Origin: Jatrophihabitans sp.
GTDB taxonomy: Bacteria > Actinomycetota > Actinomycetes > Mycobacteriales > Jatrophihabitantaceae
Assembly (NCBI GenBank): GCA_025966255.1
Contig: JAOPVG010000464.1
Location: 1-14,170 of the forward strand
Length of the DNA: 14,170 nucleotides
Direction: 5' to 3'
Positions 6,651 to 12,816 of the stretch are shown here, piece after piece (position 1 is the first letter of the stretch; every line of letters starts with the position of its first letter). A model generated the notes under the pieces. That model made no database searches. It worked only from the letters and a program-made list of their open reading frames with translations, and was not told the origin of the DNA. The position numbers were made by a program, and so were the translations under genes.

Positions 6651-7334
6651 ATGAGCCGACCACCCGGCCCGCGGACCACGCCGCTCGAGCGCTTCACCGC
6701 CCGGCTGACGCTCGCCGGCGCTGCGCTGGTCGTGGTGATCGTGGTGTTCGGGGTGGTGATCGCCCTGGTCCGCACCAAGTGGGCGCCGCTGAACCGCCTG
6801 GACGTGCGGATTTCCGACGACCTGAGCCACTACTTCTCGCGGCACCCGGGCTGGGCGGGTTTTTGGCGCGGCGTCACCAACGCGGGGCAGCCGTTGGTGT
6901 TCGAGGTGCTCTCGACGGTCGCGGCCGCGCTGATGTGGCGCGCGCACCAACGCCGCCTCGCCCTGTTCACCGTCGTCACCGTCTGGGGCGCGGGCCTGAT
7001 CGGCTCGCTCACCAAACTGCTCGTCGGCCGAGCCCGGCCGCCGGTGGCGATGCGGCTCGTGCACGCGAACGGGGCGTCGTTCCCGAGCGGGCACGCGTTG
7101 ACGTCAAGCGTTGCGCTCGCCTTGCTCGTCGTCCTGGCCTGGCCGCGGCTCTCCCGTCCGTGGGCCGTCGCGCTGGCCGTCGGCGCCGCCCTGGTCGCAG
7201 CCGCCGTCGGGTTCAGCCGGATGGCGTTGGACGTCCACTATCTGAGCGACATCGTGGGCGCGTGGCTGCTGGGCGCGACGTGGCTGCTGGCGATGATCGG
7301 GGCGTTCCGGGTCGCGCGTCGGCCGGAGAGCTGA
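6651..7334 (+). CDS. PAP2-family membrane phosphatase
   Basis: A 227-residue integral membrane phosphatase of the type 2 phosphatidic acid phosphatase superfamily, which dephosphorylates lipid phosphates or pyrophosphates. All three active-site motifs are complete: K122-x6-R129-P130 (KLLVGRARP), PSGH at 145-148, and S189-R190-x5-H196-x3-D200. About six helices are visible: 20-42, 84-97, 103-122, 148-164, 170-188 and 198-219. The start ATG 6651 comes one base after the ceramidase-like stop (TGACATG), so translation is probably coupled. The same frame also opens upstream within the ceramidase-like gene, but that extension is not hydrophobic and adds nothing. Its stop is three bases from the stop of the convergent TetR gene. 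Substrates could be phosphatidate, undecaprenyl pyrophosphate or long-chain-base phosphates; the coupling favours a lipid linked to the hydrolase. Confidence 0.9.
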   Translation: MSRPPGPRTTPLERFTARLTLAGAALVVVIVVFGVVIALVRTKWAPLNRLDVRISDDLSHYFSRHPGWAGFWRGVTNAGQPLVFEVLSTVAAALMWRAHQRRLALFTVVTVWGAGLIGSLTKLLVGRARPPVAMRLVHANGASFPSGHALTSSVALALLVVLAWPRLSRPWAVALAVGAALVAAAVGFSRMALDVHYLSDIVGAWLLGATWLLAMIGAFRVARRPES

Positions 7335-7337
7335 AGC

Positions 7338-7919
7338 TCAACCGCCCGTCGCCGCCATCAGGTGCGCCACCAGGGCCGGGTCGGCCTCGAGGAAGATCAG
7401 CTTGTTGAGCTCCTCGAACATGTGCCGCAGGCGCTTGACGTCCACCGGGTGCTCGCGTTGCTGCGTGCCTACGAGCAGGTTCAGCGCCATCCGGGTGAGC
7501 AACCGGGCGTGTGCTCGGTCGACGCCGAGCGCCGCGATCGCGTCCACGACGTGCCGCTCCCGGCGCTTGTCGACGCGGGCGATCACCTCGGCGACCTCCG
7601 GGCTGCTGCGCGACCACGCCCGGATCGCCGCCTCCGGCCCGTGCGGCAATCCGGCCCCCAGCTCGGTGAGCAGGGTGATGCGCAGGGCCGGATCGCGCTG
7701 GGCCTTCGATATCGCGATCAGCCGCTCGCTGTGCTCGGCCTCCCAGTACGCGAGCAGCTCCGCGGCGAAGCGCGGCATGCTGCCGAAGTGGTGGTAGAAG
7801 GAGCCCTTCGTGACATCGAGGCGCTCGCACAACAGGGCGATGGTCATCGCCTCGCTGCCGTACTCGCCGAGGATCGCGAACGCCTCGCGGTAGTAGTCCT
7901 CCGCGGTCAACCGCTCCAC
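7338..7919 (-). CDS. TetR/AcrR-family transcriptional regulator
   Basis: A 193-residue DNA-binding regulator. The N-terminal TetR domain reads 'YYREAFAILGEYGSEAMTIALLCERLDVTKGSFYHHFGS'. The helix-turn-helix lies at about 25-44 and ends in the typical KGSFYHHF. The remaining helical ligand-binding domain includes 'LLTRMALNLLVGTQQR'. GTG 7919 is chosen because GGAGGGGAGG stands four bases before it; the frame is open further upstream (ATG 7946), but residues there do not belong to the domain. A palindrome (CGATGG-C-CCATCG, 7936-7948) just upstream may be its own operator. It follows the gamma-glutamyltransferase-family gene on the same strand by 74 bases, and its stop is three bases from the PAP2 stop. 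Targets could be the GGT-family gene, itself, or the DoxX/ceramidase-like/PAP2 unit; the sequence does not decide. Confidence 0.9.
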   Translation of the reverse strand: MERLTAEDYYREAFAILGEYGSEAMTIALLCERLDVTKGSFYHHFGSMPRFAAELLAYWEAEHSERLIAISKAQRDPALRITLLTELGAGLPHGPEAAIRAWSRSSPEVAEVIARVDKRRERHVVDAIAALGVDRAHARLLTRMALNLLVGTQQREHPVDVKRLRHMFEELNKLIFLEADPALVAHLMAATGG

Positions 7920-7923
7920 GTGA

Positions 7924-7933
7924 CCTCCCCTCC
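7924..7933 (-). promoter_or_regulatory. Shine-Dalgarno site deciding the TetR GTG start
   Basis: GGAGGGGAGG on the reverse strand is followed by TCAC and GTG 7919. Its strength and four-base spacing settle the start and give a protein of normal TetR length. Confidence 0.75.
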
Positions 7934-7935
7934 GT

Positions 7936-7948
7936 CGATGGCCCATCG
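7936..7948. promoter_or_regulatory. 13-base palindrome upstream of TetR (candidate operator)
   Basis: CGATGG-C-CCATCG is a perfect inverted repeat with a one-base centre. It lies directly upstream of the TetR ribosome binding site and inside the gap after the GGT-family gene. This position is usual for an autoregulatory TetR operator, but the half-sites are short and chance is possible. Confidence 0.3.
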
Positions 7949-7993
7949 TGTCACTGATCGCGGTGCTGGGTGTTCCGAAAATCGGGAGCTCGC

Positions 7994-9766
7994 TCAGCGA
8001 CCGACGGCGTACCCCTGGGCGCCGCGCGGGTTCGCCCCCGCCCGCAGGAATCCGTCCGGCGATCGAGTGGCTGCGCTCAGCCGGCCGAGGGACCAACCGT
8101 CGACGACGGTGACGTCGTGTCCGCGGCGGCGCAGGTCGTTGATTGTTGCGTCACCCAGCCTGGACTCGGCGATGACCTCCCGGGGCACGCTCTCCCGCGG
8201 ATAGAACGACGACGGGAAATGCGTGGTGTGCCAGGTGGCGGCGTCGATCGCCTCCTGCAGGTGCAAGCCGAACACGGCGTGGAACAGGAAGAACTGCAGC
8301 TGCCACTGGTCCTGCTGGTCGCCGCCGGGGGTGCCGAAGGCGAGGTACGGATCGCCGTCGCGCAGTGCGAGCGACGGCGAGAGCGTGGTGCGGGGACGCT
8401 TGCCCGGGGCGATCGAGTTCGGCAGACCGGGCGGCAGCCAGAACATCTGCGCGCGGGTGCCGAGGCCGAAACCGAGGGACGGAATCACCGGCGAGCTCTG
8501 CAGCCAGCCGCCGCTGGGCGTCGCCGACACCATGTTCCCGAAGCGGTCCACCACGTCGACATGGCAGGTGTCGCCGCGCGTGCCGCCGCGCGAGTCGACG
8601 GCCGGCTCGATTCCCAGCGTCGGTTCCCCCACGCCGGCGGCCAGGCTGTGCGTCGCGGTGACCGTGGGCAGGCGGGGTGCGCGGCCGTCCGGCGAGCCGG
8701 GACGCAGCTCGCCGCTTGCTTCGGTGGTGACGAGGCGGCGGCGCTCGTCGTTGTACGCCGTGGACAACAGGGTTTGGAGCGGCACGTCCGGGACGTCGCC
8801 GTAGAAGGCTTCGCGGTCGGCGAAGGCGAGCTTCGCGCATTCGACGACGGTGTGGACCAGCCGCGGGTCGGCCGGCCCGGTGTCGGCGAGGTCGAACCCG
8901 GCCAGGAGCGCCAGCTGTTGCAGCAGCACCGGACCCTGGCCCCACGCGGACGTCTTCGCGACGCGGTAGGCGCCGAAGTCGTAGGTGGCCGGAGCCTCGA
9001 TCGGCGTGCTCCAGGCGGCGAGGTCGTCGGCGGTGAGGACGCCGGCGTGGGCCGTGCCCGAGGTGTCCATGGCCGGCTGTCGCACGAACGCGTCGATCGC
9101 CTCGGCAACGAAGCCGCGGTAGTAGGCATCGCGAACGGCGGCGATGCCGGCATCGCGGGTCTTGCCCCTCGCGGTCGCCGCCATCCGTTCGTAGGTGTCG
9201 GCGAGGACGGGATTGGTGAGCCGGGTGCCCGGCGCGGGCGGGGCGCCGTCGCGCAGATACACCGCCGCTGAGGTCGGCCAGTGATCGGTGAACAGGTCGG
9301 CCACCGCGGCGATCGTGCGGCTGATCGAGGGCAACACGGGGTAGCCCTGGCGGGCGTAGCTGATGGCCGGCGCGAGGACGTCCTGGACCGGCATCGTGCC
9401 GTACTGCTCCAGCAGCGTCAGCCACGCGTCGAACGCGCCCGGCACGCAGGCAGCGAGATGGCCGGTCCCAGGGACGAGGTCCAGGCCGAGATCGGCGAAG
9501 TGCTCCGCCGTCGCGCGCATCGGTGCGGGACCCTGGCCGGCGATGACCTGCACGTCCGGCTCGCCGGCGCGGCGCACGAGGATGGGGACCTCACCGCCTG
9601 CTCCGTTCAGATGTGGCTCGACCACCTGCAGCGTGAATCCAGCCGCAACGGCGGCGTCGAAGGCGTTGCCGCCGCGCTCGAGCATCGACATGCCGACGGC
9701 CGAGGCGAGCCAGTGCGTCGAGGCCACCATGCCGAAGTTGCCGGTCAATTCGGGACGAGTCGTCAT
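7994..9766 (-). CDS. Gamma-glutamyltransferase-family (Ntn-hydrolase) protein
   Basis: About 590 residues, complete for the gamma-glutamyltransferase (GGT) family, which moves or hydrolyses gamma-glutamyl groups of glutathione-like compounds after self-cleavage at a Thr. Family marks are 'GMVASTHWLASAVGMSMLERGGNAFDAAVAAG' near the N-terminus, 'EPHLNGAGGE', and 'GDTCHVDVVDRFGNMVSATPSGG' around the expected nucleophile T401 (numbered from GTG 9769). 'RPRTTLSPSLALRDG' and the oxyanion-type GTPGGDQQ (479-486) follow. In well-studied GGTs the processing site reads T-T-H-x-S-V-V-D; here it is T-C-H-V-D-V-V-D. No signal peptide is visible, so unlike secreted GGTs it should be cytoplasmic, like YwrD-type members. 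ATG 9766 is preferred because GGATGGGG lies five bases before it. The VOC gene stops 51 bases upstream on the same strand, so co-transcription is likely. Actinomycetes use mycothiol rather than glutathione, so the substrate is uncertain. Confidence 0.88.
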   Translation of the reverse strand: MTTRPELTGNFGMVASTHWLASAVGMSMLERGGNAFDAAVAAGFTLQVVEPHLNGAGGEVPILVRRAGEPDVQVIAGQGPAPMRATAEHFADLGLDLVPGTGHLAACVPGAFDAWLTLLEQYGTMPVQDVLAPAISYARQGYPVLPSISRTIAAVADLFTDHWPTSAAVYLRDGAPPAPGTRLTNPVLADTYERMAATARGKTRDAGIAAVRDAYYRGFVAEAIDAFVRQPAMDTSGTAHAGVLTADDLAAWSTPIEAPATYDFGAYRVAKTSAWGQGPVLLQQLALLAGFDLADTGPADPRLVHTVVECAKLAFADREAFYGDVPDVPLQTLLSTAYNDERRRLVTTEASGELRPGSPDGRAPRLPTVTATHSLAAGVGEPTLGIEPAVDSRGGTRGDTCHVDVVDRFGNMVSATPSGGWLQSSPVIPSLGFGLGTRAQMFWLPPGLPNSIAPGKRPRTTLSPSLALRDGDPYLAFGTPGGDQQDQWQLQFFLFHAVFGLHLQEAIDAATWHTTHFPSSFYPRESVPREVIAESRLGDATINDLRRRGHDVTVVDGWSLGRLSAATRSPDGFLRAGANPRGAQGYAVGR

Positions 9767-9817
9767 CACGACCCCATCCTGCCGGGCGGCCTGATTCCGA
9801 GATCACTGCGGCCGGGT

Positions 9818-10210
9818 TCAGGCCGGACCGAGGAGGTCCCATCGGTTGCCGGCGATGTCGAGGAACACCGCGACCCGTCCGTACGGCTCGGACCGCGGCT
9901 CCGTCAGGAACGTGACCCCGGCCGCCGTCATCCGCTCGTAGGCGGCGGCGAAGTCGTCGACGCGCAGGAAGAAGCCGACCCGGCCGGCCACCTGATTCCC
10001 GACGGCCGCGGCCTGAACGTCGCCGTCCGTCTCGGCCAGCAGCATGCCCGTCCGCGCTCCGGGCGGTCGCACGACCACCCACCGCTTCGGACGTCCGTCG
10101 TTGGTCAGGGAGGGTGAGTCCTCCGCGAGCTCGAAGCCCAACGTCTCCACGAAGAACTGGATTGCCTGGTCGTAGTCGACGACCACGATGGTCACTAGTT
10201 CGAGATGCAC
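9818..10210 (-). CDS. VOC-superfamily (glyoxalase/dioxygenase-like) protein
   Basis: A 130-residue single-module vicinal-oxygen-chelate protein with two beta-alpha-beta-beta-beta repeats. 'VTIVVVDYDQAIQFFVETLGFEL' forms the first, and 'GRVGFFLRVDDFAAAYERMTAAGVTFLTEPRSEPYGRVAVFLDIAGNRWDLLGP' the second. Between them, 'SLTNDGRPKRWVVVRPPGA' is typical of a common actinobacterial subgroup annotated as glyoxalase/bleomycin-resistance-like, whose reaction is unknown. The family makes metal-dependent isomerases, dioxygenases and drug-binding proteins, usually as dimers. The start is GTG 10210, with a TACGCT box six bases upstream and no Shine-Dalgarno sequence, so a leaderless message is likely. The GGT-family gene begins 51 bases after its stop on the same strand; the two probably form one transcript. 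The F420 PPOX-type gene ends 76 bases upstream. Confidence 0.88.
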   Translation of the reverse strand: MHLELVTIVVVDYDQAIQFFVETLGFELAEDSPSLTNDGRPKRWVVVRPPGARTGMLLAETDGDVQAAAVGNQVAGRVGFFLRVDDFAAAYERMTAAGVTFLTEPRSEPYGRVAVFLDIAGNRWDLLGPA

Positions 10211-10216
10211 GGCGCC

Positions 10217-10222
10217 AGCGTA
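10217..10222 (-). promoter_or_regulatory. TANNNT -10 box, leaderless start of the VOC gene
   Basis: Read on the reverse strand, TACGCT is followed by six bases (GGCGCC) and the GTG start at 10210. This implies that the VOC/GGT-family pair has its own promoter and need not depend on the upstream F420 gene. Confidence 0.45.
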
Positions 10223-10290
10223 GGGAGGAAGCGGTCGAGCACGTGCTGTGGCCGATGCTGATCAACCTCATCACCGCGCTGCAGGGTTAG
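10222..10290 (+). pseudogene. Possible 3' remnant of a vanished gene
   Basis: The 76-base gap between two leftward genes reads, in one rightward frame, as EEAVEHVLWPMLINLITALQ, Gly and TAG. From 10237 nearly every codon ends in G or C (only the final GGT does not), as in the real genes here. The amphipathic, hydrophobic end looks like the C-terminal helix of a protein. No gene lies upstream in this frame, because the VOC gene occupies that DNA on the other strand. It could equally be chance; I do not recognise a parent family. Confidence 0.15.
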
Positions 10291-10706
10291 CCCGCGGCCG
10301 TCCAGCCCGACCACTGCCGCACGTCGACGGCGATCACCGGTCCCGGTGGCGGCTGCTCGGCGTAGATCGGGTACCGGGTCGCGAGAAGGCGCAGCGCGGC
10401 GGTCGCCTCCGGCTGCTCGATCTCGAGGAACCGCGCGGTGCCGTCGGCCCGCGCCCACCACAGCTGCGTCCAGTCGTCCGTGTAGTGATCGACGAGCACG
10501 CACACCTTGGGGTTCGCCGCGATGTTGGCCAGCCGGCGCAACGCCGTCGTGGTCTTCGGCTTCGCGTCGACGGCGCTGTAGAGGACGTCAGCTCCGGATA
10601 CGGCGTACACGATCGGCACGAGGTGCGGTTGCCCGTCGGCGTCGGTGGTCGCCAGCCGGGCCACTCGCGCGGTCGCGAAGCGGTGCCGCGCGTCGTCCGC
10701 CGTCAT
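10287..10706 (-). CDS. PPOX-class F420-dependent oxidoreductase, Rv0121-like (TIGR03668 type)
   Basis: A 139-residue split-barrel flavin/deazaflavin reductase (FDOR/PPOX fold), probably dimeric, cytoplasmic and using F420. 'ARHRFATARVARLATTDADGQPHLVPIVYAV' is the first barrel strand set. 'KPKTTTALRRLANIAANPKVCVLVDHYTDDWTQLWWARADGTARFLE' and the tail 'RYPIYAEQPPPGPVIAVDVRQWSGW' closely fit the Rv0121 family, which is distinct from the Rv1155 and Rv2061 groups. The substrate is unknown for the family. ATG 10706 matches the family N-terminus; the frame extends further upstream but runs into the divergent LLM gene. A GGGA lies about nine bases before the start. It diverges from the Rv1855c-like LLM gene with only 49 bases between, so two F420 enzymes share a control region. 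The VOC gene follows 76 bases downstream. Confidence 0.88.
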   Translation of the reverse strand: MTADDARHRFATARVARLATTDADGQPHLVPIVYAVSGADVLYSAVDAKPKTTTALRRLANIAANPKVCVLVDHYTDDWTQLWWARADGTARFLEIEQPEATAALRLLATRYPIYAEQPPPGPVIAVDVRQWSGWTAAG

Positions 10707-10742
10707 CCTCTTGGTCCCTGCCTTGCCTGTTCGTCGGAGCTC

Positions 10743-10748
10743 TAGGGT
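10743..10748 (+). promoter_or_regulatory. TANNNT -10 box before the Rv1855c-like gene
   Basis: TAGGGT is followed by seven bases (GGACGGT) and ATG 10756. This is leaderless geometry, although GGGTGG in the same stretch could also act as a weak Shine-Dalgarno site. TTGCCT at 10723-10728 is -35-like but sits only 14 bases from the box. The 49-base divergent gap must also hold the promoter of the PPOX-type gene. Confidence 0.4.
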
Positions 10749-10755
10749 GGACGGT

Positions 10756-11742
10756 ATGCGCTTCGGAGTCTTCGTTCCCCAGGGCTGGCGGCTCGATCTC
10801 GCCGGCATCGATCCGGCCCGGCATTGGCAGACCATGCTCGGCATCGCCAAGCAGGCCGAGGCCGGCCCGTTCGAGAGCATCTGGGTCTACGACCATTTCC
10901 ATACCGTCCCGGTACCGACGGAGGAGGCCACGCACGAGGCGTGGTCGTTGATGGCGGCCTTCGCGGCCGCCACGGATCGGGTGCGGCTCGGGCAGATGTG
11001 CACGTGCATGGGCTACCGCAATCCCGCCTACCTTGCGAAGGTCGCCGCGACGGTCGACGTCATCTCGGGCGGGCGCGTCGAGATGGGCATCGGCGGCGGC
11101 TGGTACGAGCACGAGTGGCGGGCGTTCGGCTATGGCTTCCCGAGCGCAGGTGAGCGGCTCGGCATGCTCGAGGAAGGCGTGCAGATCATGCGCCAGATGT
11201 GGACCGAAGGCACGGCCGCGCTCGACGGCAAGCACTACCACGTCGACGGCGCGATCGGCCGTCCGCTGCCGCTGCAGGACGGCGGTATCCCGTTCTGGAT
11301 CGCCGGCGGCGGGGAGAAGAAGACGCTGCGCATCGCCGCCAAGTACGCGCAGTACACCAACTTCGACACCACGCCGGACGTCTTCAAGCACAAGTCCGAG
11401 GTCCTGGCGCAGCACTGCAAGGAGGTCGGCACGGACTTCACCGCCATCGTGCGCTCGGGCAACTACAACGTCGTCATCGGCGAGACCGACAAGGACGTGC
11501 AGGACAAGCTCGACTGGATCGTCGCTCACTATGCGGCGCTGGTGCCGCCGGACGCGCTCGAGCGCTACGAGACGCTGTTCCGAAACGGTCCGCTCGTCGG
11601 CACGCCCGAGCTCATTGTCGAGCGGCTGCGCGAGGCCGAGCAGATGGGCATGACCTACGCGATCGCCAACTTCGTCGACGCGGCGTACGACCCCAAGAGC
11701 ATCGACCTGTACGCCTCGAAGGTCATTCCCGAACTCGCCTGA
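10756..11742 (+). CDS. F420-dependent LLM-class oxidoreductase, Rv1855c-like (TIGR03560 type)
   Basis: A 328-residue luciferase-like monooxygenase-fold protein, most likely F420-dependent. 'MRFGVFVPQGWRLDL', 'ESIWVYDHFHTVP' (near 40-52), and 'RVRLGQMCTCMGYRNPAYLAKVAATVDVISGGRVEMGIGGGWYEHEW' are diagnostic for the Rv1855c-type subfamily. So are 'LPLQDGGIPFWIAGGGEKKTLRIAAKYA' and the C-terminal 'NFVDAAYDPKSIDLYA'. The substrate of this subfamily is not known to me; relatives act on F420H2-reducible carbonyl, imine or nitro compounds. I chose ATG 10756 because homologues begin MRFG.FVPQGW and a TAGGGT box lies seven bases upstream. The frame is open further upstream, but that part overlaps the divergent gene. 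The ABC transporter genes follow after 60 bases on the same strand. Its sequence is clearly different from the G6PDH-like LLM protein at 2349-3314, so they are not recent duplicates. Confidence 0.88.
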   Translation: MRFGVFVPQGWRLDLAGIDPARHWQTMLGIAKQAEAGPFESIWVYDHFHTVPVPTEEATHEAWSLMAAFAAATDRVRLGQMCTCMGYRNPAYLAKVAATVDVISGGRVEMGIGGGWYEHEWRAFGYGFPSAGERLGMLEEGVQIMRQMWTEGTAALDGKHYHVDGAIGRPLPLQDGGIPFWIAGGGEKKTLRIAAKYAQYTNFDTTPDVFKHKSEVLAQHCKEVGTDFTAIVRSGNYNVVIGETDKDVQDKLDWIVAHYAALVPPDALERYETLFRNGPLVGTPELIVERLREAEQMGMTYAIANFVDAAYDPKSIDLYASKVIPELA

Positions 11743-11802
11743 TCTTCGTTGCTCGACCAACGGAATTGAAACGGCATAGCTCACCTGTGGTGGGATGGCG
11801 CA

Positions 11803-12816
11803 ATGACGGCACCTCCACACGCGTCCGTGCCGCCCGGCCGAATCGTCGTCGATGACCTCACCAAGGTCTTCCGAGGCAAGATCCGCGCCGTCGACCGGCT
11901 GAGCTTCACTGTCGAGCCGGGTTCGGTCACCGGCTTCCTGGGCCCGAACGGCGCGGGCAAGACGACGACGCTGCGCATGGTGCTCGGCCTCGTGCGGCCC
12001 ACCGGCGGGCAGGCGACGATCGGCGGGCGCGCCTACCGGCAGCTGAGCAATCCGTCGCGAGCCGTCGGCGCAGCGCTGGAGTCCTCGAGCTTCCATCCGG
12101 CCCGGACGGCCCGCAATCATCTGCGGATCATGTGCACCGTCGCCGGGTTCCCCTACCGGCGGGCCGACGAAGTGCTCGATCTCGTCGGATTGCACGACGC
12201 CGCGCGGCGCAAGGTGCGCGGCTACTCCCTCGGCATGAGGCAGCGGCTCGGACTGGCGGCCGCGCTCCTCGGCGATCCCGCCGTCCTCGTACTGGACGAG
12301 CCGGCCAACGGTCTCGACCCGGACGGCATCCGCTGGCTGCGCGGCCTGCTCCGCACCCTCGCCGACCAGGGCCGCACGGTGCTGGTGTCGAGCCATCAGC
12401 TCAACGAGGTCCAGGAGATCGCCAACCGCGTGGTGATCCTCAACCACGGTCGGCTCGTCCGATCCGGCTCCATCGACGAGCTCACCGCGGGCACCGACCG
12501 CGTCGTCGTCCGCTCGCCCAATGCCCAGCACCTGCAGGGCGTACTGGCGCAGCAGCAGGCCGAGGTGCAGCAGACGGGTCCCGGCACGTTGCAGATCCGC
12601 GGGCTGCCCATTGAGCAGGTGGGCCACCTCGCCTTCGTCAACGGCGTCGAGTTGCACGAGCTCAGCGCGCAGCGCTCGGACCTCGAGGAGTTGTTCTTCG
12701 CCCTCACCTCGGACGCTCCCCCGCCAGGCGGACCTCTTCCGGACGGTCCGCCGGCTGGTGGGCCGCCACCGGGCGCTTTTCAACCGGGCGCGCCGACGCC
12801 GGGAGGTCCCCAGTGA
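11803..12816 (+). CDS. ABC transporter ATP-binding protein (ABC-2 type exporter)
   Basis: A 337-residue cytoplasmic ATPase that powers the permease encoded next. It has Walker A GPNGAGKT (47-54), signature SLGMRQR (142-148), Walker B VLVLDEP (161-167) with catalytic E166, D-loop NGLDP (169-173) and the switch H198 (SSHQL). As in BcrA/CcmA-like exporters, the Q-loop region reads ALESSSFHP, with Glu rather than Gln. A regulatory-type domain (about 220-300) follows. The last 33 residues (305-337) are almost entirely Pro and Gly (PPPGGPLPDGPPAGGPPPG...), which is unusual for this protein class. ATG 11803 is preceded by a GGTGGGATGG stretch that may bind the ribosome. Its stop overlaps the permease start by four bases (GTGA), so translation is coupled. 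The family includes drug, peptide and lipid exporters; no substrate can be named. Confidence 0.92.
   Translation: MTAPPHASVPPGRIVVDDLTKVFRGKIRAVDRLSFTVEPGSVTGFLGPNGAGKTTTLRMVLGLVRPTGGQATIGGRAYRQLSNPSRAVGAALESSSFHPARTARNHLRIMCTVAGFPYRRADEVLDLVGLHDAARRKVRGYSLGMRQRLGLAAALLGDPAVLVLDEPANGLDPDGIRWLRGLLRTLADQGRTVLVSSHQLNEVQEIANRVVILNHGRLVRSGSIDELTAGTDRVVVRSPNAQHLQGVLAQQQAEVQQTGPGTLQIRGLPIEQVGHLAFVNGVELHELSAQRSDLEELFFALTSDAPPPGGPLPDGPPAGGPPPGAFQPGAPTPGGPQ

Noticed and set aside
4916..6778. A 620-codon leftward open frame opposite the ceramidase-like gene
   Set aside because: No recognisable fold or helix pattern; the composition is that of reverse-strand shadow, and the opposite strand has the conserved catalytic residues.
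7325..7340. GAGCT-GA-AGCTC around the PAP2 and TetR stops as a shared terminator
   Set aside because: Five-base arms with a two-base loop cannot form a stable hairpin, and there is no T-tract.
10588..12783. A 731-codon leftward open frame opposite the LLM and ABC genes
   Set aside because: Shadow composition (Arg/Asp/Val/Leu repeats) and no domain; both rightward genes are clear.
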